Assembly (NCBI GenBank): GCA_015698045.1
Contig: BLAL01000306.1
Span: 310,001 to 374,000, forward strand
Source: Rhizophagus clarus
Taxonomy: Eukaryota > Glomeromycota > Glomeromycetes > Glomerales > Glomeraceae
Direction: 5' to 3'
DNA: 64,000 nucleotides
The notes beneath the pieces were generated by a model. That model had not been told where the DNA came from and made no database searches. It was given only the letters and a program-made list of their open reading frames with translations. The translations under genes and the position numbers were made by a program. This document shows, one piece after another, positions 23,391 to 36,971 of this stretch; position 1 is the first letter of the stretch; every line of letters starts with the position of its first letter.

Positions 23391-24718
23391 ATGCCTGCTA
23401 ATCCAAAGGAAAATTCAGAGAATGCTCGGTTATCTCTGTTTCTCGCAGACTGCCTTTCCGTAGGCTGCTTGAAGGTATTTCTTTTGCAATTTCTTTTTCA
23501 CTTTCCAAAGTCTTTTAAAATTTTTAAGCTTTTCTGATTATAAAATAGGGTTTCAAACATTTTGAAGTATATTTGAGAGGTCGAGAAGAACTTCTGTTGC
23601 GTGTATATATCGATAGTAACAAAACAACACAACCAAATATAAGTAATAGATCAAGATATAATTCTAATTCTTTGTCACTTGCAAAATCACAGTAAGTAAA
23701 ACTTCTCTTCGATTTCAATTCTTTTAATTTTAAATTACTCCTTTTTTATTGCAGGAGTAATGCAGTATTTTCACCAAAAACGCGAAGAACGTAAGTTTTA
23801 TGTATTTCTTTCATTTACCGTTAAAAATTACTTAATTATCTGTGATTAATTATCTAGTCTAAGTAACGGTTCCGATTTTATGAATGCATTATTACCTCCA
23901 TCTAGTCCTTTAGACAAAGACTTAGAAAAAGTAACATTATGAATCATTTTAACTAATTTGTATATGATTATTTAATATTTATTTATTTTTTAATTATAGG
24001 ATGAGACTAACCATGTCTTCCTGATAGCTGGATATGCAAGATACAAATGCCCTTATGTTTGGGTAAATATTTAAATTCACTTTAAGGAACATATAAGAAA
24101 GTTTGCTAATAAGTTTGATGCACTCTGTAGCTAAGGTCAAATCATAAGAGATTAATTCAAAATCAAGGTGATCAAAAATTAGAAACCGATAATCCATTAA
24201 AACTTGATACTATAGCTGCCTGGAAAACAAAGGGTAATTTTGCTTTTTTTTCGAAAAATGGTTACTTCCTAAAATATTTATTTATTTTTCTATATATATA
24301 TATATTCTTTTTTTAAAAAAAAATAAGATATAAGACTTTGGAATATTATTGCAGAAGTTATTACATTATGTCTTGAAATATCGCCAGAAAATCCATTTGA
24401 GATAGATCGTTCATATTATGATACACTACCACTTGAAGAAGCGGCTGTTAGTACAGGAGCAATGGTAGATTTTCTTCAAAAAGTCTATTTATTGGACACT
24501 CCATATGCTGATAAAGGTAAATATTTATTAAGTATTTCATTCAATTACTAAATACCATGCTAATGTTGATACTTTTGTTCAATTTAGTTTTTGAAGATAT
24601 TAAATTTCTTCAGCAACGACACTTTTCAGCTTTCGATGAGATGAATGAAGCGTTGAACTCGAATTCATTAGAAAAGTCAAATCCATCATCTAGTGTTTCG
24701 GCTGCTACTAATACCTAA
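23391..24718 (+). CDS. Conserved-looking protein of unknown function
   Basis: Eight exons close in frame to 264 residues: 23391-23474, 23549-23691, 23755-23790, 23858-23930, 24000-24062, 24131-24233, 24355-24516 and 24588-24718. All junctions are good GT-AG sites. I do not recognise the family. Visible features are an N-terminal GFKHFEVYLRGREELLLRVY strand-rich part, a Ser/Asn-rich linker (about residues 58-100), a distinctive VFLIAGYARYKCPYVWLRSN segment, an acidic helical part (CLEISPENPFEIDRSYYDTL), and a C-terminal helix FLQQRHFSAFDEMNEAL. No signal peptide, membrane segment or zinc motif is visible. Eight precisely phased exons and ordinary codon use argue for a real, expressed gene. It shares a divergent promoter with MAGO. 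Confidence 0.8.
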
Positions 24719-25047
24719 AAATTTCTCGCGTAAGAATCATTAGCCTATCATCTTTTTTTTTTTCTTTAGCAATACAATTTTAATCCATATAAATTATTTA
24801 GTTTGCATACGATTTTATTTAAACCTATTGTATAATTATTATATTCTATGTCTAAATATGTAAAGTAAAAAAAATCAAAGGACTTTATTGTTTAAGAAAT
24901 CACAAAAATTTAAAAAGAAATTACTATAAGTTTTTTATATAACAAAATAATCCGAGGCGCAGCGTTAACCAATTGGGAAATCTGATTGGAGATAACGCTG
25001 TGATTTGTAAAGTTGAGTAAACGACGTTGATATTTTCTAACAAAAAA
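24719..25047. other. Intergenic, 3' flank plus METAP2 promoter
   Basis: AT-rich 329 bp between two tandem genes. Nothing specific is visible beyond the expected 3' and 5' untranslated sequence. Confidence 0.5.
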
Positions 25048-27534
<2,487 letters not shown>

Positions 27535-27996
27535 TGATAGATTGTGCAGAAATAAGAACGTAGCCTTAATTTAATCGTCTAAATTCATAATTGCAATTTA
27601 TCTTGTGTCCATACGCCTTTCTGTTTTCCCCATTTATTATTTTAATATATATTAAAAAATTTAAATCTTTAAATTTTACTGCAAATCATTAAATTCTTCC
27701 CAAAAAATGTACAAACACTTGTTCCGAAAGACTTTGATGAAGTCAAAATTAAAACCATCAAGTGGATGAGTCGTATTTGCAATAAATTTTGGTATACCAC
27801 TTTTCAGGACATGAAATGATTTAAACATTAACATTGAAAATCGGATCATTTCACGTTTTTTTAAAGTGGATCATATTAAAACACCATTTTGATTTATTTT
27901 CGCAACAAAATAATAAATTTTATTTACAGAAGTAAAACTTCTTTTGTTTCAATTAAATTCATATTACTAAATTTAAAATATATATACTTAATATTT
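27535..27996. other. Intergenic between convergent genes
   Basis: The 3' ends of METAP2 (plus) and P1 (minus) face each other here. AT-rich; no gene is visible. Confidence 0.5.
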
Positions 27997-28671
27997 CTAA
28001 TCGAAAAGGCCTAAAAAAAAAAAAAAAAATTTTTAATTTAAAAGATCACAGATGCTTTAATTCTTGTGAAAAATTTCCTTACCGAATCCCATATCCTCAT
28101 CGGATTCTTCCTTCTCTGCTTCAGCTGGTTTTTCCTCTTCTTTCTTTTCTTCGGCAGCAGCACCACCTGCAACAGCACCACCACCACCACCACCGGCTGG
28201 AGCACCTGCACCAGCTAATTTTTTGGACAAAATTTTTTTTTTTTTTTTTTTTTGAACAAAAATCAATATCAGATATTGAAAATTTAAAAATCTTTTTTTC
28301 TAAAAATTGATACTTACGAGTACCGATATTCATTAATAGTTCACCAATATTTTTTCCTTCCAGAGCTTTAGAGAATAAATTTGCCCAAACTGGTTCAACT
28401 TCAACACCGGCTGCTTTTGTTAAAGCTTGCAATTTATCAGCCTAAGATTAAATGAAAGATTGATTCTTGGATCAAAAATTCGAAAAATTTATTTGAATTC
28501 CCCCCATATTTTATTTAAGTTAAATCATCTTGATAGGATTATATCGATTTTCCCTTTTCACTTTTTTTTTTAAACAAAATAAAAAAAATAAAAATTTCCT
28601 ACAGTAATATCAACCCCATCGTCGGCAAGGATAAGAGCTGCATAAACAACAGCTTTTTCTGCGACAGACAT
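27997..28671 (-). CDS. RPP1: 60S acidic ribosomal protein P1
   Basis: It is part of the ribosomal P-stalk that recruits elongation-factor GTPases. Four exons (28671-28603, 28441-28318, 28214-28083 and 28010-27997) give 112 residues, the usual length. The N-terminal dimerisation domain reads [40 protein letters not shown] and [18 protein letters not shown] Gly/Ala hinge ([19 protein letters not shown]) and an acidic Glu/Lys run follow, and the end is [13 protein letters not shown], the invariant factor-binding tail. The splice that joins GF to GLFD uses a final exon of 14 nt holding only the last residues and the stop; reading on without it gives a wrong tail. The intron before exon 3 contains a long T run (28230-28252). 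P1 and not P2 is favoured by the SVAEKA(V)YAALIL start. Confidence 0.95.
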
Positions 28672-30311
28672 TGTTCTGTACAAAAAATTTTTTGATAAAT
28701 TAAAATTAAGTTGGATTGATGTATTGAAATATCAATATGATAATTCGTGTGCCGCAAGTTAATGATTTAACTCACAAATACGCTTAGCACGAAAATTGGA
28801 AGAGAGAGAACTTAAAAAATAGTTGGAATGATTTTTTTTTGTTCAGAAACCGAGATTTGTGTCACCACGTGAGGAAGACCAAAGGCGTAATCTACTGCGC
28901 CGATTCATATATGCATCCTTAACAGTTAAGTAAATTCAATGTTTTAATATATTAAATTAATATAGGGTTTTGAAAAGTGGTATTAAAATATATAAGTATT
29001 AGTTTAAATAATAAACTATTATTGAATTCAAATCACTTTGATATTGCAATAACATTAAATTAATATTGACGTAGAGTAGTCATAGCCTCATAAGGTAGTT
29101 TTTCAGATGTAAGACCGAAGAATTAGACACAAGGTATTGAGAGTACAACGCTTTTTTTTCAAGCGTTATTTAATATTGAAGCCATTAAAAATTGATTTTT
29201 TAGAGATGATTCGTCCTACTACTCCCCTGACGACGATTTTAGTGACTCCGAAGAGTCTAAAGCGCATAACATCCGTATTGTATCTAATCGTTCAGTGTAT
29301 TTTCTCGGAGACCTGCCGAACTGACTGTTCACATTTTAATTTCAAACCTGTTTCTCTTAAGAGATTGTACGAAGAAATCTATGAATTTCACGACCTCAAA
29401 TTAGGTCAAATACATGTTCGACCTCAAGACGAAAGGGCTAACTACTTCTATCATAATGGAATAAGAACCATTTCAAATCACGGTTGATTCTATTAGGGAA
29501 GATTTCCCGTTATAATATCTTCTGGGGAGAGTATGGAGATTGTATCGTAAACAGATATTAAAATTTGTCTTAAACCATTTTTATGAACCAATTTAAGTAA
29601 TGCAATTTTTATAAATAGAGGCCATTTAATTAGACAATAAATTGTCAGAATTTACGATACATATGAACACTAAATATCAAAATCATAATCTCCGTCAAAT
29701 GAAATGTCTAACGGTCACGTAGGTACCTCACGATGAGTCTCTTCTAAAAAAAGTTTGATATGCATGGACAACAAATAAGACGCCAGAAGCCTATAACATA
29801 AGTAGTTGAACCAAGAGCAATTAGACACCAGATAGAGAAAACCGTAAATTAGTTCTTGGTCAAAGGTCCTAATGAACTCGTCACATGTATTAAGAAACGA
29901 CGATTAATGCTCATGTTCCTTATGATAGTGCAACGCATCTGTGCGATAAAATATGTATATATATATATACACTTGTCCTCACATACGACAGCTTGCGCTA
30001 ATTACAGATCGCAAAAAAAAATAGAAATGCTCTATCATATGATGTAGAAACGTTTAGGATTCACATTTTTCAATGAGACTTCTCGAAATCATCTGATGAA
30101 TGAACTTTTCCGAAAAGCGTGTGGACTCAGCAGTTGAGCAACTTTTAGCCTTCGTCAAAAAACTTCTCCATTCAATATAGTACAAATCGGGCAGTATAAA
30201 TCATACACCGCTACGTTAATGAAACAATACAATTATTGACCCAGTGTAATAAACAAATCAGAAATTTCATTATAAAAATACGGCCAATATGATTGTCAAC
30301 TTAATTAAAAA
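28672..30311. other. Intergenic, possible decayed sequence
   Basis: The first 200 bp contain the P1 promoter. Frames at 29137-29487 (116 codons) and 29856-30047 encode fairly complex peptides, but I recognise no family. In another frame near 29210-29310 an acidic DDFSDSEESKAHNIRIVSNR stretch reads more like protein. This looks like decayed coding or transposon sequence, not a working gene. Confidence 0.35.
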
Positions 30312-30659
30312 ATGAAGGTCAAACCCACTTCATTGTTTGCAATCTATGTGTTATACACTCAAATTATTTTTCAAGATGTGTTTGCACAGAATCCAAACGA
30401 AACTTATAATTCAGATAATGATTTTTTGTCCATCGTGGCTACTGTAATTATCCCATTATCTGTTATCATATTAGAAAAAAAAGAACATCATAAATTTGTT
30501 AGAATAATTAGTGGCATAATTATTGTTTTAAGTCTCTTCTCATTCCCTCTTTTAACTTTCAAACAAGTAAACAATCCACTTGTTTTTAGCTTAAAAAGTG
30601 AATGTGAAGTATGTTATTTTTTTGTTATTTTTTGTTATTATTCTATGAACAACTATTAG
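30312..30659 (+). CDS. Possible small secreted or membrane protein
   Basis: A 115-codon frame starting at ATG 30312. Residues 1-25 look like a signal peptide (basic start, hydrophobic core, ending DVFAQ). Two hydrophobic stretches follow (about residues 41-54 and 64-82), separated by EKKEHHKF, so two membrane spans are possible. The last 15 residues are unusual (CYFFVIFCYYSMNNY). A GAA-GTATGT donor-like site near 30606-30614 suggests the true gene may splice there, in which case this tail is intronic. No family is recognised. It sits 25 bp before a MITE. Confidence 0.35.
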   Translation: MKVKPTSLFAIYVLYTQIIFQDVFAQNPNETYNSDNDFLSIVATVIIPLSVIILEKKEHHKFVRIISGIIIVLSLFSFPLLTFKQVNNPLVFSLKSECEVCYFFVIFCYYSMNNY

Positions 30660-30684
30660 TATGAAAACAAAATTTTCATAAATA

Positions 30685-31061
30685 CAGTCAGACCTCCATA
30701 TAATCACATCTATTCAGTTCCTTCAAAATTGGTAATTATATAGAAGTGAATTTTTTAAATTTAGCCGAAATTAAATTTTGGCCGAAATTATAGAAATATG
30801 AAATTCTGGTCGAATATAGTGCCGGTCAAAATTATAATTTTCCTAATAATGAAACTACGATTTATAATGTGATTTTATAATTTCGGGCAAAAATTATTAT
30901 ATGTGGCCAGAATTATAATTCATAGGTGATTAAGGAAGGGTTTATTATTAATATTTTGTGTGATAGTGATTATAGCTATTATAGAGGTAATTAAAATCCG
31001 GTTTACAAAAATAATTGCTTATAAAGAGGCGTGACTATATAAGGTGTGATTACACTGACTG
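30685..31061. mobile_element. pogo/Tc1-like MITE
   Basis: The left end CAGTCAGACCTCCATATAAT (30685) and the right end ...ACACTGACTG (31061) are inverted: CAGTCAG at both tips, followed by related words (ATAATCACA versus GTAATCACACC). Both tips are flanked by TA (30683-30684 and 31062-31063), the target duplication of Tc1/mariner-type insertion. The tip resembles pogo/Tigger termini. The 377-bp interior is AT-rich with repeated GCCGAAATTA, GGCCGAAATTAT and GCCAGAATTATAATT words and no transposase. Confidence 0.75.
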
Positions 31062-31063
31062 TA

Positions 31064-32978
31064 ATTAATTGTTAACAAACTATTGCAAATTAAGACATTA
31101 ATTACGGTCGTTATTTTGTTTAACATGCTTATCCTGGGCATCCATTTCACCTTCCGACCGACGAAGTTGATTCTTATTTGTACAGATGCCCTTCAAAATT
31201 CTTTCACATTTTATCGCATAATCGAGATTTCCTCGTTCGAGAAGTTTTACTTACATAGAACGAGATACTACTATCCAAATATAAATAGATTCCGTTGCCT
31301 CATTTAAGATTATCTAGATAGATGTTCCTTAAAGGAACATAATCTTTTTCACTTACTATTATCAGACTCCTTTTTTATATTTCTTTGATTTCAATATTAA
31401 TATTCTCTTTACAGCACAAATTTTTTTAATTCATAATCTGTATTCAAAAAAGCAACATATCAGATAATGTAAGATAAGAAAATAGCGCAGCTTCCATTAG
31501 AGACGACATTCATTTTTCGTTTATTTAGCATTGTTACTGCATTGATGATCTCCGCACATGCTATGTTTGAGGGATTGTCCACTATTTCTTTGCAGACATT
31601 TCCCGAAATGGATTAATTTTCATGAATTAAACTGAAGGTAAAACCGTTCTAGAAGTGATCCATAGCTATTATTATTTCGGGAAAGGATATAGGTTATGGT
31701 GTGACCATAAATTCGTGGGTACTTTCCGAACAAGGATAAATTACGGAGGCTAATCTCAGAAAAGAAGAAAATGTAATAAATGTCTGATATGATTGGATAA
31801 GATGAACCGCGTCATCCTTTTCTACATCGACGATTTTTGATATTGGTAAAGTGTGATTTACTGCATCAAATTTTACTCGTGTGTTTATGTTTCTAGACAT
31901 GTATGGTTATCATTTCGACAATAAAAATAAAGTATACGCTTAATACGCTTGTTTAATTGTAAAATGACATATTGATGTCACACAAGACCATGACATTACA
32001 CAGAAAATCATGAAGATTTTTTTTTTGTATGCGTTAATCTTAACAGAGAACAGTTCAACAGAAGATTTTTGAATATAGTATTTACTTTTCCTAGAATATC
32101 GAATTCAAGACTGGTAACATCTACATATGGGACTATTTTCAATGACCACTTAACCACAAAAATGTCATGTGACTTTAAAATTTTATAAGTTAAAAATTAA
32201 GCAATAAAATACAAATTTAAACCGATAAGACAATATGTTTTACTTCTTAAGATTTAATATAAAAATTTAATTTGATCAGGTTTAAATCTATATGGAAAAA
32301 AAGAAAAAATTTCGGACTGATGATCAGGATAAATATTACGCAAATTTCATATGAAAATGCCATTTTTTTTTGATAAATTTCCCACGTATTAACAATGACT
32401 CGTCCATCTAAAGGAAAAATTAAAGCTAAAGATTAAAATGAGATAATAATGGAAAGTTTTTAAACCGATCAAGGCTACCTGATGAATGTAATGAATGGGA
32501 TGATGAAAATGACAGTGGGTGGGATATTGGGAAGCAGCAAAAAGATATGCTCGTGAGAACAACGATTATTCATGATCAAGCCTGCAGCGTGTTGTTCCAG
32601 CAGCTTTGGAATCTGTTAATACGATAATGATAAGAAATTTGCAAGAAAAGCATGACGTTATATGGATTTATAGACCAAAAAATATAAATCCCACCGTTAT
32701 ATTCCTGAATATGTATTAGCTTTCATGTACAGAAAGTTAATTGACTTTAGGGCCATTAGGACGACCTAAAAGGTTAAATAAAGAGAACGAATAGAATATA
32801 GAGCTGCGAATACAGCTGCTACTGTAGAAATCCAATATGCCAGATGTCGAGTATGCTGCATATAAGGATAGATAAATTCGAATAAAATTTAAAAAATGCG
32901 ATTTTTTATCATGCCGCCGTAGTCACCAAAATCATGTAACACAAAGATTAAGTCACGTGAAAATCTACACTTGCCATA
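31064..32978. other. Intergenic, no intact gene recognised
   Basis: Frames at 31083-31307 (plus) and 31694-31900 (minus) encode peptides of no recognised family. The stretch 32400-32970 has the look of decayed coding DNA leading into the kinase relic, but no motif can be named. Confidence 0.35.
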
Positions 32979-33460
32979 CCAGTTGTTTTTCGTGATGCTA
33001 ACGAAGGACATCGTAATTTGCATCAAATAGTTAAAATTCTTCACAGGGATATCTCATTATCAATTTGGATTATGCGATTGAAATTGGCTCGTGTCAAGGA
33101 AAAAATAAAGTACAAGGGTATCGGACAGTTCTGCAACGGTCAGTTCATGGTTTTCAACATGACTTAGAATCTTTCTTATACGTTTTATGTTGGATTTGTT
33201 GTGAATTTGAAGGACCTTGTGGTACACCACGTAATAAAGGATGCGAAAGAAAAAATTAGTCACTGGTCTTCCAGAAAACATAGACCTTATTAAACTTGGG
33301 ATGATGCAACAATTTGATTATGTTATGGATACTTTCTCACCTTATTTTAAGAGTTTCCATCGTTTCATGAGAAAATTACACAAATAATGTTCACTGCCGG
33401 GAGGATAAAACATGATATATCATATGAAAAAAATATTAAAAGTATTTCAAGATGAAGAGA
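32979..33460 (+). pseudogene. FunK1-like protein kinase, C-lobe relic
   Basis: The frame at 32979 reads PVVFRDANEGHRN then KILHRDISLS, the catalytic-loop HRD region of the fungal FunK1 kinase family. After a frameshift near 33060 it continues LDYAIEIGSCQGKNK and HGFQHDLESFLYVLCWICCE, the family's characteristic C-lobe helix, up to a stop at 33259. Short matching words in other frames (MDTFSPYFKSFHRFM) carry on to about 33460. The ATP-binding lobe is missing upstream. At least two frame breaks show that it is dead. FunK1 kinases are numerous in mycorrhizal and other filamentous fungi. Confidence 0.75.
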
Positions 33461-34437
33461 CGATGAGAATTTGCCAACCAATTTTGGAGATCTAAAAATT
33501 GACGCATAATCGGTTCTCTAGTATTGTATATGGACAGAATTTATCTCTAATTTGTATTATACCTGGGATTGGAAGGACTAATCTACTCAAACCGATTTCT
33601 AAGATATGATGCGTAGACATTATAAATTTTTGTCTGCGAACCGGGTCTCTATTATAGAAAACCTAATAATAGAAATCGAATCTAACAAGCCAGATTGTAC
33701 ATTATTCCATACGTCAGGGAGTGAACATTAGTAGACATTTGCAATTGTCCTACTGTATATACTGTATGTGTCGTTGATGATCACAGCAGTAATTAGAGTT
33801 ATTCTTTGTACTGATATGGTATATGACAACTGCTTTATATTTGTTTTTAGCGACATGTAAGATGCACAATTATATCATAATTTCCACTAAAAAAATGCAG
33901 TATATTTATAGTAAATTATTGGTTTTCAGAATCTCACGACAATGACAATAAACAGACAATTACTAGAAGATAAATATTATTTGATAATCACAAAAACGGT
34001 AATCGATGTAATACAGCATGTAAATATAACATACAAATTTCTGAATACAGACACAAAGTCTTCGTTGGCAACGCCTTCAAACTTAACAGCCTTAATCACA
34101 ACTCTTTTAAAGTGAAAGATAAAACGAAATAAAAAAAAAAAGTTATGTTAAATTACAAAAATTAAAATAGGATATTCTTGGATAGTTAAAAAAAAAAAAA
34201 AAAAAAAAAAAAAGAAAAGAAAAAAAGAAAAACGCGAAGTTGTAAACTTACTATACCCCTTAGTAAATAAATAAATAAATAAATAAATAGCAAACAATAC
34301 AAATTCCGATTGACAATAAATGAATGTCGATTTTATATCACTAAAAAAATAATTCTTTACCATTTTTTGCAATTTACAGGTGATATTGGCTAATTGTAAT
34401 AATCAAAACGCCAATGTCTCAAAAAACGTAACAATAA
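33461..34437. other. Intergenic before HMG array
   Basis: AT-rich sequence with an A run at about 34189-34213 and an AAAT microsatellite at about 34264-34288. No gene is visible. Confidence 0.5.
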
Positions 34438-34609
34438 CATTCCAAAAGCAAAAATAAAGACAATTATTTTTTAGGTAAGATCCCTGTGGTCCTACCGTGA
34501 TTTTACCGAAACTCCTTTATGTACTTTCCTTTTAGACAAACCGCAGTCCTTACAAATGATAGTTGTGATCCAAAAAAAAAAAAATTAAACAAAAGCTCAG
34601 TTATAAATA
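34438..34609 (+). promoter_or_regulatory. Conserved HMG-array promoter block, unit 1
   Basis: The word CATTCCAAAAGCAAAA (34438-34453) and a TATA box TATAAATA (34602-34609) occur upstream of the first array gene. The TATA box is 98 bp before its ATG (34700). The same pair precedes the other three array genes. Here the two parts are farther apart than in the others, so something was inserted or lost. Confidence 0.65.
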
Positions 34610-34699
34610 TATAAACAATAAATGTTTTAAGCGGAGTAATATGTTTTTAATAACGTTTTATAAATTAATATTTATAAAAAAATTATTTTTAAATTGATA

Positions 34700-35266
34700 A
34701 TGTCACAATCAAATACAGACGAAGAAATTGTCGATTCAAAATTCGACGAAGAAATCGTCAATTTAAAATCAGACGAAGAAGAAATCGTCAATTTAAAATC
34801 AGATGAAGGAATTGTTAATATAAAAATAGACGAAGAAATTTTCAATTTAAAAATAGAAGAAGGAATTGTCAATTCAAAAATAGAAGAAGAAATTGTCAAT
34901 TCAAAAACAGACGAAGAAATTGTCAATTCAACAAATTATAATTTTACTCTGGACATCGAGACACTTTTGAATAATTCTACAACAACAAGAAGAGCTATGC
35001 GTCTACAACGAAAAGGTGAACTATGTTATACTCCTCGTCCTCAAAATCCTTTTATGTTATATCGCAGAGACATGTCCGCGAGATCCGAATTTGTTGGAAT
35101 AAAATCATCAGAAACTTCAAAACAAATTGGTAAGATGTGGAAAAATGAAACGTCTGAAGTCAAAGATTTATTTAATGCCTTGGCAAGATTGGCAGAAAAA
35201 CGTCACTCTGAAAAATATTCCGATTATTCTTATTCTCCTAAAAGAAAAAAGAAAGAACTTCAATAA
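34700..35266 (+). CDS. HMG-box protein with N-terminal 9-residue repeats (array gene 1)
   Basis: A single-exon 188-residue protein. I take ATG 34700 (MSQSNTDEEIV). Residues 7-78 are eight tandem units of nine residues (DEEIVNxKx), acidic and hydrophobic in alternation, probably a helical or coiled surface. A linker with NYNFTLDIETLLNNS leads to the MATA-type HMG box at about residues 113-185: PRPQNPFMLYRRDMSARSEF, SSETSKQIGKMWKNETSEVK and LARLAEKRHSEKYSDYSYSP, followed by a basic tail KRKKKELQ. The PRPxNxFxLYR start, the MW of helix 2 and the YSDYSY end are family hallmarks. Predicted to be a nuclear DNA-binding protein. It is the founder-like member of a four-gene tandem array. The 27-bp repeat is also open on the reverse strand, a side effect of its composition. 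Confidence 0.88.
   Translation: MSQSNTDEEIVDSKFDEEIVNLKSDEEEIVNLKSDEGIVNIKIDEEIFNLKIEEGIVNSKIEEEIVNSKTDEEIVNSTNYNFTLDIETLLNNSTTTRRAMRLQRKGELCYTPRPQNPFMLYRRDMSARSEFVGIKSSETSKQIGKMWKNETSEVKDLFNALARLAEKRHSEKYSDYSYSPKRKKKELQ
34718..34933 (+). repeat. In-frame 27-bp coding minisatellite, 8 units
   Basis: Units start GACGAAGAAATTGTCAATTC or close variants. Lengths are 27, 27, 30, 27, 27, 27, 27 and 24 bp; the 30-bp unit adds one GAA codon, so frame is kept throughout. The paralogue at 37104 has four units and the other two have one each. Confidence 0.92.
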
Positions 35267-36189
35267 ATTTTGTTTAAATATTTATAAATATATACATATT
35301 AATTTCTTGATTATTATTGGTTGTCGTAATTATTTCACATTAAATGTAATAAATGTTCACTTAAGAATATTTAACTCTTTAACAACTTTATCTTTCTTAT
35401 TGGATACTAAATTTTTTAAACAAATGAAATGATGTATTACAAAAAAGAAATCATCTTTAAATATAATTCGTTAAATAAATTTAAACATTTTACATTTTAT
35501 AAAAAAAAATTTGCATATACACGTCCTTTGACATTTAAAAATATACATAAATTTTAAAGTTATAAAATACTTTGGATTTTGGAAGTCGAAAGAGTGACTC
35601 AACAGAGATGTATATTTAACACTATATTTTTATCCAATCCGATTATTGACATTTAATAACTGACATATATTTAGAAAGGGGATAACTGACATATATACTA
35701 AAAAGGTAAGTACTGGGAAAAACTTTTCAATTGCAGTCAAGTGACATTTATACAGTAAATCTGAATAAATAAATACGTAAAATTTCTTGTACAATAATGA
35801 AATGAATAATAATCTTTATAATTTTAAAAACGTATATAATTGAAGATTCCATACAATGTAATAGCTAATATTAGGAAATCACTGGCTATTTAAAACACCA
35901 CTAATGACCAGTGTGGTCACATTTATTATTTAATAGAATGACAAGCAAATACTCCATTACCGTTATTAGAGCACACATATTTCACATATTCCATTATCAA
36001 AAACAAAAATTTATTGATCTGATATTGAAGTCACATTTCAGCGCGAAAGTGAATAATAGTTATTGGGTAGGGGGGTTGAAATATCACCGAACTGCTTCCA
36101 GTTCATTAATCATTATGGCAAAATGCAGTGATAAATATGTTCGTGTCATTTTTTTTCATGTCATTTTGAAGAAGTTCTTCAGCTTATAT
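35267..36189. other. Array spacer 1, left part
   Basis: The 3' flank of array gene 1 and spacer. A frame at 35911-36237 has no recognised features and runs into the MITE, so it is not taken as a gene. The part from about 35900 on resembles the spacer after gene 2. Confidence 0.5.
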
Positions 36190-36350
36190 CCCAGTAAAAA
36201 GCCTTGTACCAAATTTGTATTAAATTTATATTATTAGTCCGTTCGGTATAAAAATTGGACTATGATGAAGTTAAATATGGCCAAATTTTACACCAAATGG
36301 GCTCATTTTATAATTGGCACATATTTGGTACAAGAACTTTTTTTACTGGG
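36190..36350. mobile_element. 161-bp MITE with CCCAGTAAAAA termini
   Basis: The left end CCCAGTAAAAAGCCTTGTAC (36190) is inverted at the right end ...TTTTTTTACTGGG (36350), with CTTGTACCAAAT also mirrored inside. The flanking sequence CTTATA occurs on both sides (36183-36188 and 36351-36356) as a target duplication. The homologous spacer after array gene 2 has the uninterrupted sequence CTTCAGCTTATAAAAGTG at about 38402-38419, a paralogous empty site. The element therefore inserted after the spacer was duplicated. There is no coding capacity. Confidence 0.88.
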
Positions 36351-36971
36351 CTTATAAAGTGAAAACTTAATTAAGTTCTTTTATAAGTGAAATTCAAGGA
36401 AGACAGAAGCAGCATCATCATATTTAAACCAGCATATATGAATTCAAAAGAAAAACTATATAATTTGATTAGTTATGCGATTAAAAATAATCTTGTACGT
36501 TGTCAAATTTTCTTAACTAGTCGTCCTAATTTATTCCTATGTACAGTATATGATGCGTACGCATATAATGTACGAATATACGAAGGTAATGAGTATTTAT
36601 TAATAGTTCACTATATCGAATGAAATTTATTATATAAAATGAATTGGAATAAAAAAGTTCTCTATAATGAAAGTTTCTTAATGTTCACTATAACGGACTT
36701 CGCTTTGATATGTGCGTGTACAACATTTATGAATTCCTAATATAACAACAAAACCGCCGATAACAACAATAACGATTTCAATTAACTCTAAGATATGTAT
36801 TCAATGTATTATATCACATTGTTATTCATACGTATATTCTAACCTTAAAAAACTACTGAAATCAGGTTTGCTATTATGCGCTGTAATGGCTGATAAAGAT
36901 CAACGTATCAATTCCTATTTCTAATAAACAAAAAAAACGCCAATATATTAAACAATAACGCTTTTGATCGA
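36351..36971. other. Array spacer 1, right part
   Basis: It contains a 78-codon frame (36387-36623) whose DNA is homologous to the frame at 38477-38659 in the next spacer (shared AATTTGATTAGTTAT, TTGTCAAATTTTCTT and CATCCTAATTTATTCC-like words). The two predicted peptides diverge by frame, so this is duplicated non-coding or decayed sequence more likely than a gene. The end (36880-36971) is near-identical to the stretch before gene 3 (GCTGATAAAGATCAACGTATCAATTCC-like). Confidence 0.5.

Noticed and set aside
34672-34926. 84-codon minus-strand frame made of repeated SSxFxLTI units
   Set aside because: It is the reverse strand of the 27-bp coding repeat of array gene 1; openness follows from repeat composition.
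35911-36237. 108-codon frame in array spacer 1
   Set aside because: Its 3' third is MITE sequence and the homologous spacer lacks the frame.
36387-36623. Small gene in array spacer 1
   Set aside because: The duplicate in spacer 2 is not open in the same frame and the peptides differ, so protein-level conservation is absent.
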